Positions 46,461-56,375 are shown, numbered from the stretch's first letter. The stretch is DNA of 64,000 bases from Deltaproteobacteria bacterium (GCA_016717595.1 JADKFE010000019.1:53379-117378), one strand, 5' to 3'. Notes: generated by a model not told the origin, from the letters alone. Translations and numbers: made by a program.

Positions 46461-48048
46461 ATGGACACCCTCGCCGCTGAGGCCGCCCGTCGGCGCACCT
46501 TCGCCATCATCTCGCACCCCGACGCGGGCAAGACCACGCTCACCGAGAAGCTCCTGCTCTACGGCGGCGCCATCCACCTCGCCGGGTCGGTGAAGTCGCG
46601 AAAGGCCAGCCGCCACGCGGTCTCGGACTGGATGAAGATGGAGCAAGAGCGCGGCATCTCCATCACCAGCTCGGTCTTGTCGTTTGATTACCAGGGCCGG
46701 GCCCTCAACCTGCTCGACACCCCCGGTCACGCCGACTTCTCTGAAGACACCTACCGTGTGCTCAGCGCCGTGGACTCGGCGGTGATGCTCATCGACCACG
46801 CCAAAGGCGTCGAGGACCGCACGCTCAAGCTCTTTGAGGTCTGCCGCCTGCGCAAGATGCCGGTGATGACCTTTATGAACAAGCTCGACCGCGCCGGTCT
46901 GGAGCCTCTGGACCTGCTCGACGACGTGTCCAAGCGCCTCGGCGGCTTACGCTGCGTGCCGATCAACTGGCCCATCGGCATGGGCCGGGAGTTCGCGGGC
47001 GTCGTCGACCGCGCCACACGCCAGGTCATCGTGTTTGAGGCCGCCAAACATGGCAGCCAGGTGCTCGTCTCGCGCACCGCGCCCTTGGAGGAGGCTGAGG
47101 AGCTCATCGGGCCCCAGCGTGTGGCGGCCTTGCATGAGGAGCTGGAGCTGCTCGACATCGCGAACGAGCCCTTCCGCCCCGAGACCTTCCTCTCGGGCGA
47201 GGTCACCCCGGTGTTCTGGGGCTCGGCGCTCTCCAACTTCGGCATTGAGCCGTTCATGAAGTTTCTGGTGGACGAGGCCCCCTCCCCTGGCCCCCGCGTC
47301 ACCGAGACCGAGCAGGTGATCGAGCCCACCGACCCCCGCTTCTCGGGCTTCGTGTTCAAGATTCAGGCGAACATGAACCCCAAACACCGCGACCGCATCG
47401 CGTTCCTGCGGGTGGTCAGCGGCCAGTTTGAGCGCGGCGTCGACGCCACCATCGGCCGCAGCGGCGAGGTCCTGCGCCTCTCCAAGCCGCACTCGTTCTT
47501 GGCCCAAGAGCGCAGCATCGTTGACGACGCCTTCCCCGGCGACATCGTCGGCCTGTACGACCCGGGCAAGCTGCGCATCGGCGACACCTTGACCGCCGGG
47601 GCTCAGGTGTCGTTCAAGGGCATCCCCCGCTTCGCGCCCGAGCACTTCGCGCGCCTCAAGCTCAAGGATCCCCTCAAGCGTAAGCAGGTCACCCTGGGCC
47701 TGGAGCAGCTCGCCCATGAGGGCGCCATCTTGCCGCTCTACCGCCCGGAGCTCGGCCAACAAGATCCCTACCTTGGCGCCGTCGGTGTGCTGCAGTTTGA
47801 GGTGCTCAAGGAGCGGCTCAAGACCGAGTACGGCGTCGAGGTGGTGCTGGAGGGCCTGCCCTTCCGTGTGGCGCGCTGGATCGGCGGCGACCCCAAAGGG
47901 CCTCGCCTGGATGCAGGCCCGGCGCGACTACCCCATCGTCGAGGACCGCCACGGCCACCCCGTCGTGCTCGCCGAGAGCCAGTGGCCCCTGCAGTACGCC
48001 CAGCGCGAGAACCCGGGCCTGGAGCTGTACGAGATCGAGCCCATGTGA
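46461..48048 (+). CDS. prfC: Peptide chain release factor 3 (one frameshift near 47899)
   Basis: A translational GTPase that recycles release factors RF1/RF2 after termination. G1 is SHPDAGKTTL near residue 15, G3 is DTPGH and G4 is NKLD. The family ends in a domain containing ...ARRDYPIV. The frame breaks near 47898-47900, where AAAGGG appears to carry one extra G; removing it restores GLAWMQARRDYPIV to the TGA at 48046-48048 and gives about 528 residues, the usual length. The long frame that continues past 48048 is not coding. Confidence 0.86.
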
Positions 48049-48068
48049 TCTGGAGCGCGGCGGAGGCG

Positions 48069-48074
48069 TATACT
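48069..48074 (+). promoter_or_regulatory. -10 box TATACT, leaderless geometry
   Basis: TATACT ends seven bases before ATG 48082, so the transcript would start at the start codon or one base before it. No ribosome-binding site fits. Confidence 0.55.
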
Positions 48075-48081
48075 CTCCGCC

Positions 48082-49395
48082 ATGAAAAACCTGAGCCTGA
48101 TCCTCCTCGCCCTGTCCGCCTGCTCCACCAAACGAAACATCGGTGAGCACCCCCTCGACCAGACGCTCCTGAGCGGAAGCCCGCCGACAGCGCACCTCGT
48201 CGCGGCCATCGAGGGCGGCGCGTCGGCCACCCCCGCCGACGTGCTCTTGGAGCGCGCCACGATCATCGCCGCGCCGAACCCCACGGCCTACCTGGAGTCC
48301 CAGCGCGCCCCGGCGCCGCCGACCCGGCCGCCCATGGACGTGGTGAACCCTGGCCCCGATCAGGGCGACGTGCCCTTGCCCCCGCCTCCTCCGGCGGAGC
48401 TGCCCACCCCCCAGCTCAAGGTCTTGAGCTACAACACCGGCCTGCTCGACCGCAAGTACCCCTCCGGCCACGTCCAGATGCCCGAGATGCCCGCGCGCTT
48501 CGCGGTGATGCCCGAGCGTATCCTCACCGATGGCTGGGACGTGCTGTTGCTGCAGGAGGTCTGGGAGAACGAGGCCGTAGACACCCTGCGCGCCGCGGCG
48601 GAGACCCACGGCTACGTCGTCTACGCGGGCTCCGACAAACACCACCCCCAGCACGGCCTCGTGATCATCGTCAAGAAGAGCCTGATCGGCGAGGGCGAGT
48701 TTGTGCAAGAGGAGCACCAGTTCCGCGATCAGCGCTGGATTGAGCGGTTCCCCGGCCCCAACATCAAGCGCGGCTGGCTGGAGTGGGAGCTGACCCTCAA
48801 GACGGGCCAACGTCTGCACCTCTACAACACCCACGCCCAGTCCTTCGCCGGGTTCTGGCCCGTTCGTGAGCGCCAGTACCGTGAGCTGGGCCTCGACGTG
48901 GCGACGGTGCCGTCTGAGGTCTCGGTGATCGTCGGCGGCGACTTCAACGCCGGGTGGTACTACCCCCACGACCAGTTCGGCGTGGTCGACGGCGAGTCCA
49001 TCGGCGACTGGTGGGTGAACGCCACGGGCATCCCCCTGTTTGTTCACTACAGCGGCCTCTCCGACGCCCACGTCGTCGTGGGCCTGGCCCAAGACGTCGA
49101 GCGCATGAACGCCCTGCCGCCCTTTGACCCCTCTTGGGTTCAGAACCCCAACGGCGGCACCTGCGAGAGCATGCCCGTGGACACCTTCACGGCCACGGAC
49201 TGCAACTCGATGTACCAGCACAGCTACGCCGCCCAGGAGTACCCGGCGCGGCTGGACTACCTGTTCTACCGCCCCGGCGCCTTGGTGCCCGTGAGCGGCG
49301 AGATCGCCTACACGGCGCGGGACGTGCCCGACGAGGGCCGGATGATCGAGCTCTCCGACCACTACGGCGCCGCGGTGACCTTCTCTCTGCGCTGA
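48082..49395 (+). CDS. Lipoprotein with endonuclease/exonuclease/phosphatase (EEP) domain
   Basis: A 437-residue lipoprotein (LSAC lipobox). A Pro-rich linker precedes the EEP domain: VLSYNTG, LLQEVWE (metal Glu), YNTHAQS, VIVGGDFNAG and SDHYGAAV at the end (catalytic His). The fold fits DNase I-like nucleases and sphingomyelinase-type phosphodiesterases; the Cys pair CESM...DCN suggests a disulfide. Substrate not predictable. Its promoter lies at the start codon (leaderless). Confidence 0.83.
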   Translation: MKNLSLILLALSACSTKRNIGEHPLDQTLLSGSPPTAHLVAAIEGGASATPADVLLERATIIAAPNPTAYLESQRAPAPPTRPPMDVVNPGPDQGDVPLPPPPPAELPTPQLKVLSYNTGLLDRKYPSGHVQMPEMPARFAVMPERILTDGWDVLLLQEVWENEAVDTLRAAAETHGYVVYAGSDKHHPQHGLVIIVKKSLIGEGEFVQEEHQFRDQRWIERFPGPNIKRGWLEWELTLKTGQRLHLYNTHAQSFAGFWPVRERQYRELGLDVATVPSEVSVIVGGDFNAGWYYPHDQFGVVDGESIGDWWVNATGIPLFVHYSGLSDAHVVVGLAQDVERMNALPPFDPSWVQNPNGGTCESMPVDTFTATDCNSMYQHSYAAQEYPARLDYLFYRPGALVPVSGEIAYTARDVPDEGRMIELSDHYGAAVTFSLR

Positions 49396-49411
49396 GCCCG
49401 CCTAAGCGGGC
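49396..49411. terminator. Short hairpin between convergent genes
   Basis: GCCCGC-CTAA-GCGGGC follows the EEP stop and precedes the end of the pseudouridine synthase gene. It lacks a T tract. Confidence 0.55.
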
Positions 49412-50352
49412 GCGTACTGCGCCCGCAGCCCACGCAGCACCCGCATGAAGTCCTCGGGCGGCGGGCGCTCAAAGCTCAGGCGCTCGCCGGTGCGGGGGTG
49501 GTCAAACGCCAACTTCCAGGCGTGGAGGAGCTGGTGGTTCACGCCCTCCAAGAGGGCGGTGACCGGCGGCGGTGCGGTGCGGCGGCCCCGGTACAGGGGG
49601 TCGCCCAGGATGGGGTAGCCCATCTCCGAGAGGTGAACGCGCACCTGGTGGGTGCGGCCCGTCTCTAAGCGGCACTCAAACAGGCCGCAGGGCCCCAGGC
49701 GCTCCATCACCTTCCAGGTGGTCACCGCCTTGCGCCCGTCGTGCTCTACCGCCGTGAACCGTAAGCGGTCGTTCGCCGCGCGGCCCAGGCGGTTCTCGAT
49801 GCGCCCGGCGTCGAGGCTCGGCGTGCCCAAGGTCACCGCGAGGTACACCCGATCGACGCTGTGAACGGTGAACTGCTCGCGCAGGGCGTTGTGGGCGTCG
49901 TCCCGTTTGGCGACGATCATCACCCCGCTCGTGCCTTTGTCCAGGCGATGAACGATGCCCGGCCGCTCCTCGCCGCCGATGCCCGCGAGGTCATCCACGG
50001 CGTGCATCAGCGCGTTCACCAGGGTGCCGTCTTGGTGGCCCTTCGAGGGGTGAACCACCATGCCCGCGGTCTTGTAGAGCACGACGACGTCTTCGTCCTC
50101 ATAGAGCACGTCGAGGTCGAGGTCTTGGGCGACGAGGCCCACGGCGCGCAGCTCGGGGATGGTGAGGGTGACCTCGTCCCCGGCGCTGACGCGGTGGCTG
50201 ACCTTGGTGATCACCTGGCCGTTCAGCGTGACGGCGCCCTCCTCGATGAGCCCTTGCAGGCGGGCGCGGGAGTGCTCGGGGAGCGCGGAGACGAGGGCCC
50301 GATCGAGGCGTGAACCGTCCTCGGTGAGCGTGATGGTCTGGGATGTCGGCAC
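49402..50352 (-). CDS. RluD-type 23S rRNA pseudouridine synthase
   Basis: A 316-residue enzyme that converts uridines to pseudouridine in rRNA. It has an S4 RNA-binding domain at the N-terminus and the catalytic HRLDKGTSG (Asp) in the RluA family domain, followed by GRTHQVRVH. RluA, RluC and RluD share these features; RluD is the best guess by length and S4 presence. The J-like/HTH gene lies eight bases upstream on the same strand. Confidence 0.88.
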   Translation of the reverse strand: MPTSQTITLTEDGSRLDRALVSALPEHSRARLQGLIEEGAVTLNGQVITKVSHRVSAGDEVTLTIPELRAVGLVAQDLDLDVLYEDEDVVVLYKTAGMVVHPSKGHQDGTLVNALMHAVDDLAGIGGEERPGIVHRLDKGTSGVMIVAKRDDAHNALREQFTVHSVDRVYLAVTLGTPSLDAGRIENRLGRAANDRLRFTAVEHDGRKAVTTWKVMERLGPCGLFECRLETGRTHQVRVHLSEMGYPILGDPLYRGRRTAPPPVTALLEGVNHQLLHAWKLAFDHPRTGERLSFERPPPEDFMRVLRGLRAQYAPA

Positions 50353-50359
50353 TGGAGGC

Positions 50360-51293
50360 TCAGCTCCCTCGGGCGCGGCTGTACAGCGCCATGTAGCTGC
50401 GGATCAGCTCTCCTTCGTCGATCTCCAACGTAGAGGCGATCTCCTTGAGGTAACCACGCACAAACACCGCCGCCGGGAGCCTGTCGAAGGCGTTGTCTTC
50501 GATGGCCTGGAGGTAGCGGGCGGAGATGCGTGTGATCCGGGAGAGCTCGTCGAGCTCCATGCCCCGGTGTTTTCGGACGGCGGCGACATATCGCCCGTCG
50601 TGCCCCAGGTGCGCGGCCATGGCGCGCAGGTCGTCGTCGGTGAGCGGGCCGGGGGGCGCTCAGCTCCTCTTCGACCTCGACCACCATGGGCTCGGGCTCC
50701 ATGGGCAACGACGGCATCCGGAGCTGGAGCTGGGGCCCGGCCTGGGCCGCGGGGCTGTTGGGCGCGATCGGCGCCGTGGCGGCCGCGGCGGCGCGGAGGC
50801 CCGCGGGCTCGGGCACGGGCAGCACGGCCTGGTGCGCGCGCTGGGCCCGCTCTTCTCCGCTGAGCATCGACACCGCGCCCGCGCCCTGGCGACGCGGGGG
50901 CTCGGGCGGCGGCGGCGCGGCGGGGCGCTCCATGGCCGGGCCCACGGGCAGATCCGTGAGCGCGCGGAGCAGCTCCACCCCAGCGGCGGCGGCGGGATCC
51001 ACCAAGGCCGGCTGCAGCTTCTTGAGCAAGGCCGCCACGTCGAGGCCCGCGAGCTCTCCCTCGCGGTCGAGCATGAGGTGGTAACGGCGGCGGCGCGTGG
51101 GGTCGTTTAGGACCTCCCAGGCCTCTCGCACGCCGTCCCGCTCGGCCTCGATCGCCGCGGCGTCGAGGTTCTTGCTGCGCGCGGCCCGGAGCTTCTTCAC
51201 GAGCTTCGCCAACGCGCGATGGTAAGCCTCACGCACCTCCTCAGGGGAGGCCGTGGGCTGTAGGCCGAGCCGCTCGTAGAAGCCTGCGCTCAT
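50360..51293 (-). CDS. J-like domain / RodZ-type HTH protein (one frameshift near 50655)
   Basis: An unusual fusion. The N-terminal part (to about residue 75) has the helix pattern of a J domain but lacks the HPD motif needed to stimulate Hsp70. A long Ala/Pro-rich linker then leads, after a frame break, to a RodZ-type helix-turn-helix (residues RKHRGMELDELSRITRISAR and GYLKEIASTLEID). Removing one C from the run of six C (minus strand, near 50655) joins the parts. In RodZ the HTH is N-terminal and membrane-tethered; here no membrane helix is seen. A role in cell-shape or DNA binding is only a guess. Confidence 0.7.
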
Positions 51294-51317
51294 CGTCGTC
51301 CTTTGCGGGATCCTCTC

Positions 51318-52655
51318 TTATTGGCCCATCTCAGCGCTCAATGCAAGGCGCAGGGCCACGCAGAGCGTCTCGTCTTCGCCGGGGAGCACCGTGCGAGGGT
51401 CGAGCACCAAGGCGTCGCGCCGCACCCGGGCCACCACCGGCGGCGCGCCGAGGCGCAGTCGTGTGGCCAGCGCCTCCACGTCGCCCCCTCGCAGGGCCAC
51501 CACCGTCGTGGGCAGGCCCTCTCCGGGCAGGGCCCCGCCGCCGGTGAAGCCCACGTCGGGCTCTAGGCTCACCGTCCACGGCGCGGGCAGCGCGCCGATC
51601 CGCGCCGCCAGGGCCTTGGCCGCGGGCCCCGTGTCCATCTTGAGCATCCGCACCGTGGGCAGCTCCTCCAGATTCCCGCCCAACACCACCCGCAGCGTCG
51701 CCTCCAAGCCCGCCAAGGTGAGCTTGTCTACCCGCAGCGCCCGGTAGAGCGGGTGCGCCCGGCAGGCGGCGACCAGGCCCTTCTGACCGGCGATGATCCC
51801 CGCCTGGGGCCCGCCGAGGAGCTTGTCGCCCGAGAAACACACCAAGGCCGCGCCGTCTCTCAGCACCTCACCCACGACGGGCTCGTCCCCCAAGCCGGGG
51901 ATCAGCGCCCCGCTCCCGAGATCCTCCACCAAGGGCGGCCCCAGGCCCGCGAGCTCCGCCGTGGTGGGGCGCTCGGTGAAGCCGATGATCTTAAAGTTGG
52001 AGGGGTGAACCCGCATGAGCAGGGCCGTGTCCCCGCCGATGGCCCGGGCGTAGTCCGCCGCCCGGGTGCGGTTGGTGGTGCCGACCTCTCTGAGCCGCGC
52101 GCCTGAGGCCGCCATGATCTCCGGCACCCGAAAGCTGCCGCCGATCTCGACCAGCTCACCCCGGGAGACGATCACCTCCCGGCCTTGGGCCAAGGCGCTG
52201 AGCACGAGCACCACGGCCGCGGCGTTGTTGTTCACCACGATGGCGTCTTGGCAGCCGGTGAGCGCCTGCAACAGCCCCCGCACCCCGTCCAGGCGCCCGC
52301 CCCGTTTGCCTGAAGGCAGGTCCAGCTCGGCGTTGGAGTAGCCCCCGGCGACCTCGTTGATGGCGGCCTGGGCGGCGGTGGAGAGGGGCGCGCGGCCCAG
52401 GTTGGTGTGCAGCACGATGCCCGTGGCGTTGATCACCCGGCGCAGGTGCGGCGTGGCCTGGCGCCTGGCCTCGGCGACGATCTGGGCGATGACGTCGGGC
52501 ACGATCAGGTCGGGATCCTCGACCAAGGCCCGGCGGAGCTTGGTGAGCACGGCGCGGGCCGCCCGCAGCGCGAGTCCCCGGGGGAGCCCGGCGAGGGCGG
52601 GGTCTCGCAGAGCTTGGTCTACGGAGGGGAGCTGACGAAAGCGCTCGGGGGACAT
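51318..52655 (-). CDS. selA: L-seryl-tRNA(Sec) selenium transferase
   Basis: The 445-residue PLP enzyme converts seryl-tRNA(Sec) to selenocysteyl-tRNA(Sec). The family marks are VINATGIVLHTNLGRAPL, NNNAAAV and CFSGDKLLGGPQAG with the PLP lysine. ATG 52655 with GGAG eight bases upstream decides the start. selB, selC (tRNA-Sec) and selD are not visible in the window, and no in-frame TGA selenoprotein was recognised. Confidence 0.94.
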   Translation of the reverse strand: MSPERFRQLPSVDQALRDPALAGLPRGLALRAARAVLTKLRRALVEDPDLIVPDVIAQIVAEARRQATPHLRRVINATGIVLHTNLGRAPLSTAAQAAINEVAGGYSNAELDLPSGKRGGRLDGVRGLLQALTGCQDAIVVNNNAAAVVLVLSALAQGREVIVSRGELVEIGGSFRVPEIMAASGARLREVGTTNRTRAADYARAIGGDTALLMRVHPSNFKIIGFTERPTTAELAGLGPPLVEDLGSGALIPGLGDEPVVGEVLRDGAALVCFSGDKLLGGPQAGIIAGQKGLVAACRAHPLYRALRVDKLTLAGLEATLRVVLGGNLEELPTVRMLKMDTGPAAKALAARIGALPAPWTVSLEPDVGFTGGGALPGEGLPTTVVALRGGDVEALATRLRLGAPPVVARVRRDALVLDPRTVLPGEDETLCVALRLALSAEMGQ

Positions 52656-52678
52656 ACGCGGCTCCACGGGTGGCTCGA

Positions 52679-52684
52679 TAGACT
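52679..52684 (+). promoter_or_regulatory. -10-like box TAGACT, leaderless geometry
   Basis: TAGACT ends six bases before ATG 52691 of the histidine kinase; the six G between them could alternatively act as a weak ribosome-binding site of an upstream transcript. Confidence 0.4.
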
Positions 52685-52690
52685 GGGGGG

Positions 52691-54841
52691 ATGCTCTCCC
52701 TGTTCTATCTGCTCGTGGCCCTGGCCGCGCTGGCGCTTGGTGTGCGGGCCACCCGCGAGCGCCGCGCCCACCCCGCCGCCCTGCGGTTCGCCGCCTTGGG
52801 CGCGCTCACCGCGCTCACCTACGCCCTGTTCGGCCTGTACCTGCTCACGGGCTGGATCTGGTTCCGGGTGCTGTTTGTGGCCACGGGCATCTTGCTCCCT
52901 GTCGCCAACCTGAGCTTTATTGAGCACTTCTTCCCGCTCAGCGACGCCGAGCGCGGCGAGAGCCGCCGCCGCACCTGGAGCGTGAGCCTCGCCGTGGCCA
53001 CGCTCTACATCGGCGTCTCGGCGGTGATGACCTCCTCGGAGCAGCAGTCCTTGCCCCAGGACTGGCTCGCCGGGGGCCTCGTCTTCGTCGCCTTTGGCGT
53101 CACCCTGAGCCGCCTGCGCCAGCGGTACCGCTCGGCCATCCGCATCGAGCGCGCGCGCATCTTCTACCTGGGCCTGTTCTTGGGCGGCGCGGCGCTGTTC
53201 ACCGCCGTGGAGGGCGCCTCACGCCTCTTGGACGGCTCGGACTTCGCGCTCCCGACGGGCTTCAACGCCGAGCGCCAGGGCTCCATCCCCCCTGTCGGCG
53301 CGCTGTTCGCCGGGCTCTACCTCTACTTCTTGCACCTCGTCCTGCAGATGCGCCGCCTGCTCGACCTCCACGAGATCAGCGCCCGTGTGGTCACCACCGC
53401 CCTGAGCACCCTGGCCCTCACCGTGGTCATCGGCGTGTCCGTGGGCCTCGCGCCCCCGTCCAGCCCCGACGGCACGGTGAGCCTGGCCACCTCGCTGCAG
53501 TGGTACTTCTTGATGTTTGTCGGCGGCCTCGTCTTTATCTGGATCGCCGAGCCCAGCCTGCCCCAGCTCAAGAACGCCGTGGCCCGCTGGGTGAACGTGC
53601 GCGGCTGGCAGCTCTCTGTGGTGCTTGACGACCTGGGCGAGACCTTGCCCCAGCTCACCTCTGTGCGGGATCTCACCGAGACCTTCGTGGAGCGCCTCTA
53701 CGCCTCGGGCCGTGTGCCCGGCGCGGCCTTCTACGTCTACAGCCACGACCGCGGCCGCTTTGAGCTCCTCGCCTCACGCACCACAGACGCCGAGCCCACG
53801 CTGTTGAGCGCCGTCGCGCCCCAGCCCTTCGTCGAGGGTTTTGAGGCCGGCCGCCCCGCCTACCTCCGCGCGGAGCTGGCCCAGCTCAGCGCCCGCCGCG
53901 ACGCCCCGCCCGCCTCCGCCGCCCAGCTCCGCGTGATGGACGAGATGCGCGCCGACCTCGTCCTGCCGATGTCCACGGGCAGCGCCGTGCTGGGCTGGCT
54001 GGCCCTCAAGGACGAGGACTGGTCGGACGGCTTCTCTCAAGAGGAGATCACCCAGCTTGGCCGCCTGATGTCCCGCGCCGCCACCGCGGTGGAGAACCTG
54101 CGCGGCTTTGAGGCCAGCCAAGAGCAAGCCCGCCTCGCCGCCTTGGGCACCATGGCCGCGGGCCTGGCCCATGAGATCCGCAACCCCCTCGCCGGGATCA
54201 AAGGCGCGGCCCAGCTCTTGCGCGGCATGAGCCCCACCACGGACCAAGCGGAGTTCCTTCAGGTCATCGTCGATGAGACGGACCGCCTCAACAAGGTCGT
54301 GACGGACTTCTTGGACTACGCCCGCCACTTTGAGCTGCAGCGCGCCCCCACCGACCTCAACCAGCTCGTGAGACAGACCACCAGCCTCCTGCGCGCCCAA
54401 GGCCTGCCCGACGGGATTCAGCTCGTCGAAGCGCTGGAGGAGCCCCTGCCTCTCCTCGCCTTAGACGGCGACAAGCTCCGCCAGGTGGTCCTCAACCTCC
54501 TGCGCAACGCGGTTCAGGCCATGCCTGAGGGCGGTGAGCTGCGGGTCACCACGGCCAAACGTCTGTTGGGCCCGAAGGCCGAGCGGGCGCTCGTGGAGCT
54601 CTGTGTTCAGGACTCGGGCGAGGGCATGTCGGCGGAGACCAAAAAGAGTCTGTTCATCCCGTTCTTCACCACCAAACACGACGGCACGGGGCTGGGCCTC
54701 GCCATCTCTCAGCGGATTGTGCAGGCCCATCAAGGGGAGCTGCGCGTGGAGAGCCGCGAGGGCGAAGGCGCGCTGTTTGTGGTGTCGTTGCCGGTGGTGG
54801 AGGCGATTGGGGGCGGTGAGATCGAGGCGGACGGGGGGTGA
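52691..54841 (+). CDS. Membrane sensor histidine kinase
   Basis: A 716-residue sensor. Roughly eight N-terminal membrane helices precede a GAF-like segment (VRDLTETFVERLYASGRVPGAAF). The kinase core follows: H-box LAHEIRNPLAGI, N-box LLRNAVQAMP, and G-boxes DSGEGM and GTGLGLA. The signal is unknown; no response regulator gene lies next to it. It is the last housekeeping-like gene before the IS and conflict locus. Confidence 0.9.
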   Translation: MLSLFYLLVALAALALGVRATRERRAHPAALRFAALGALTALTYALFGLYLLTGWIWFRVLFVATGILLPVANLSFIEHFFPLSDAERGESRRRTWSVSLAVATLYIGVSAVMTSSEQQSLPQDWLAGGLVFVAFGVTLSRLRQRYRSAIRIERARIFYLGLFLGGAALFTAVEGASRLLDGSDFALPTGFNAERQGSIPPVGALFAGLYLYFLHLVLQMRRLLDLHEISARVVTTALSTLALTVVIGVSVGLAPPSSPDGTVSLATSLQWYFLMFVGGLVFIWIAEPSLPQLKNAVARWVNVRGWQLSVVLDDLGETLPQLTSVRDLTETFVERLYASGRVPGAAFYVYSHDRGRFELLASRTTDAEPTLLSAVAPQPFVEGFEAGRPAYLRAELAQLSARRDAPPASAAQLRVMDEMRADLVLPMSTGSAVLGWLALKDEDWSDGFSQEEITQLGRLMSRAATAVENLRGFEASQEQARLAALGTMAAGLAHEIRNPLAGIKGAAQLLRGMSPTTDQAEFLQVIVDETDRLNKVVTDFLDYARHFELQRAPTDLNQLVRQTTSLLRAQGLPDGIQLVEALEEPLPLLALDGDKLRQVVLNLLRNAVQAMPEGGELRVTTAKRLLGPKAERALVELCVQDSGEGMSAETKKSLFIPFFTTKHDGTGLGLAISQRIVQAHQGELRVESREGEGALFVVSLPVVEAIGGGEIEADGG

Positions 54842-55119
54842 GGCGCTGGGTGGCGTTGAGGGTTGGGGCGCGACGGCGTCGCTGGGACCGCTCGTCCCGG
54901 TTCGTCACGGGGGTGGCGTTTCGGGTTCGGGCTCTCGGTGGGGTCGCGGGGCGTTGAACGTAGTGGCGACAGGGACGCGCGGGAGTCGGCCCCTGATCGT
55001 TCGTGGTCCGCGACACCTGGGTGACAGCTCAGCCAAGCTCCGGGGGTACAGGTGAGCTACTGTGGGGTCTCCAGTGTTTGTGTTTGATTCATACTTGATC
55101 GTATATCTCCACCCCCGAG

Positions 55120-55176
55120 GCTGTGGGCGCTGTGGGCAGGCGCCAGCCTGTCCAAGCCGCTGTGGGCGCTGTGGGC
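55120..55176. repeat. Repeat GCTGTGGGCGCTGTGGGC, two copies
   Basis: The 18-base word is found at 55120-55137 and 55159-55176. It probably belongs to the IS border; no gene covers it with confidence. Confidence 0.7.
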
Positions 55177-55196
55177 GAGCGACCCGCAGGGGAGGT

Positions 55197-55233
55197 CGTC
55201 CATAGCGTCCATGGTGGCGTCAGCGTCCATAGC
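55197..55233. repeat. Repeats of GCGTCCAT near the IS transposase end
   Basis: Short copies of GTCCAT(A/G) alternate within about 37 bases, immediately downstream (minus strand) of the transposase stop. Confidence 0.5.
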
Positions 55234-55238
55234 CGCCC

Positions 55239-56375
55239 TCACGCCGCCGCCGCGAGCTGGCCGAGGCTGGTGTTGAAGAAGAACATCTCGGTGACGCCCT
55301 CCGCGTCATCAACAAACGCGACGCTCTGACCACGAAGCGCCATGCTCACATACACGTTCCTTCCTCGGAACTTGGCCATGCCCTTCTTGTTCACACAGCG
55401 CACTTCAGCGCCGAAGCGGTACCAGGCCCGCATCGGCCCAAGGTAGGGCCGCTCCGAGCGACTGTAGAGCTCGCTGGGCACCTTCATCGCCAAGGCCTCG
55501 TGGGGGCGGACGTGGTTGAACTCATGGCGCCACCGCTCCAGGGCGGCGCGCTGACCCTCGAGATCGTGTGTGGCGACGTCCTCCACGTCAAAGCGCATGT
55601 CCAGGTGCATTCGTTCGTGTCCGCCATTGTCCTGGGGGCAGGCCGGGCGACTGCGCACCAGACGAATCCCGAGGGACACCCACCACGCCGAGAGGGTCGT
55701 CAGCCCGCCCGGCGAGCGCATGGACACGAATGGCGAGCCGTTGTCCACAAGGATGCTCTCGGGCAGCCCATGCTTCTCGAAGAGCCGCTCGAAGACCAGC
55801 TGCGCGGCCTCCCCCGTCGTCGTGGTCATCAGCTCGGCGCAGAGCACATAGCGGCTGTAGGCGTCGCGCACCGTCAGCGGCTCGGCCCGGCTGCCGTCGC
55901 CCGTCCGCCACCAGCCCTTGAAGTCCACCGTCCACAGCATGTTCGGGCATGTGGCCTCGGCCCTCGGCGGCACCGTAGGAGCGTTCGTCGCAGGCCTCCG
56001 AGACCGCGACACGCTGACCCCAGCTCGCTCCAAGATCCGCGCGATGCTGCGCTGGCTCGGCAGCTCCGCGGCCTTGAGCTGCCGCGCGAGCACCGCGTGG
56101 AGCTTCTTCGGACCCCAGCGCGCGTGCGACCGGCGCAGCTCCAGGATCCGCAGAACCGCCTCTCCCGACGCGCTCAAGGGCGAGCTGTGAGGACGCCGCG
56201 TGCGCTCCCGCAGGCCCTCGATGCCGCCCTCCTTGAAGCGCTGAAGCCACTTGTAGCCCGTCTTGCGGCTGATCTCGTACTCCCGGCACAGCTCCGACAG
56301 GTTCACGTCGGGCTCCAGCGCGCGAAGGATGAACTCCTCTCTCAGCTTGCTCATCTCAGCCTCCTTCCACGGCAT
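55239..56375 (-). CDS. IS481 family transposase
   Basis: A 378-residue DDE transposase. An N-terminal helix-turn-helix (residues 24-47, SELCREYEISRKTGYKWLQR) precedes a second one. The catalytic triad can be read as Asp151 (WTVDFKGWW), Asp211 (LVDNGSPF) and Glu254 (GGHERMH). The opening MPWKE is frequent in this family. The gene is full length and uninterrupted, so the element may be active. Confidence 0.93.
   Translation of the reverse strand: MPWKEAEMSKLREEFILRALEPDVNLSELCREYEISRKTGYKWLQRFKEGGIEGLRERTRRPHSSPLSASGEAVLRILELRRSHARWGPKKLHAVLARQLKAAELPSQRSIARILERAGVSVSRSRRPATNAPTVPPRAEATCPNMLWTVDFKGWWRTGDGSRAEPLTVRDAYSRYVLCAELMTTTTGEAAQLVFERLFEKHGLPESILVDNGSPFVSMRSPGGLTTLSAWWVSLGIRLVRSRPACPQDNGGHERMHLDMRFDVEDVATHDLEGQRAALERWRHEFNHVRPHEALAMKVPSELYSRSERPYLGPMRAWYRFGAEVRCVNKKGMAKFRGRNVYVSMALRGQSVAFVDDAEGVTEMFFFNTSLGQLAAAA

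Larger units (their letters stand above)
54842..55238. other. Intergenic region at the IS border, about 400 bases
   Basis: Holds no convincing gene. It contains a weak hairpin (GGGAC...GTCCC near 54884-54898), a sequence at 55004 that resembles an inverted IS end, an A/T-rich patch near 55077-55107, and short repeats at 55120-55233. Confidence 0.5.

Noticed and set aside
47901..48146. C-terminal extension of prfC in its original frame
   Set aside because: The extension is Arg/Pro-rich and unlike RF3; the +1 frame restores the conserved end.
51318..54841. Selenoprotein gene next to selA
   Set aside because: No frame continues sensibly through a TGA in the neighbourhood.
55057..55242. A small frame with AHS and MDA repeats next to the IS
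   Set aside because: Repeats come from the short DNA repeats; no ribosome-binding site or homology was recognised.
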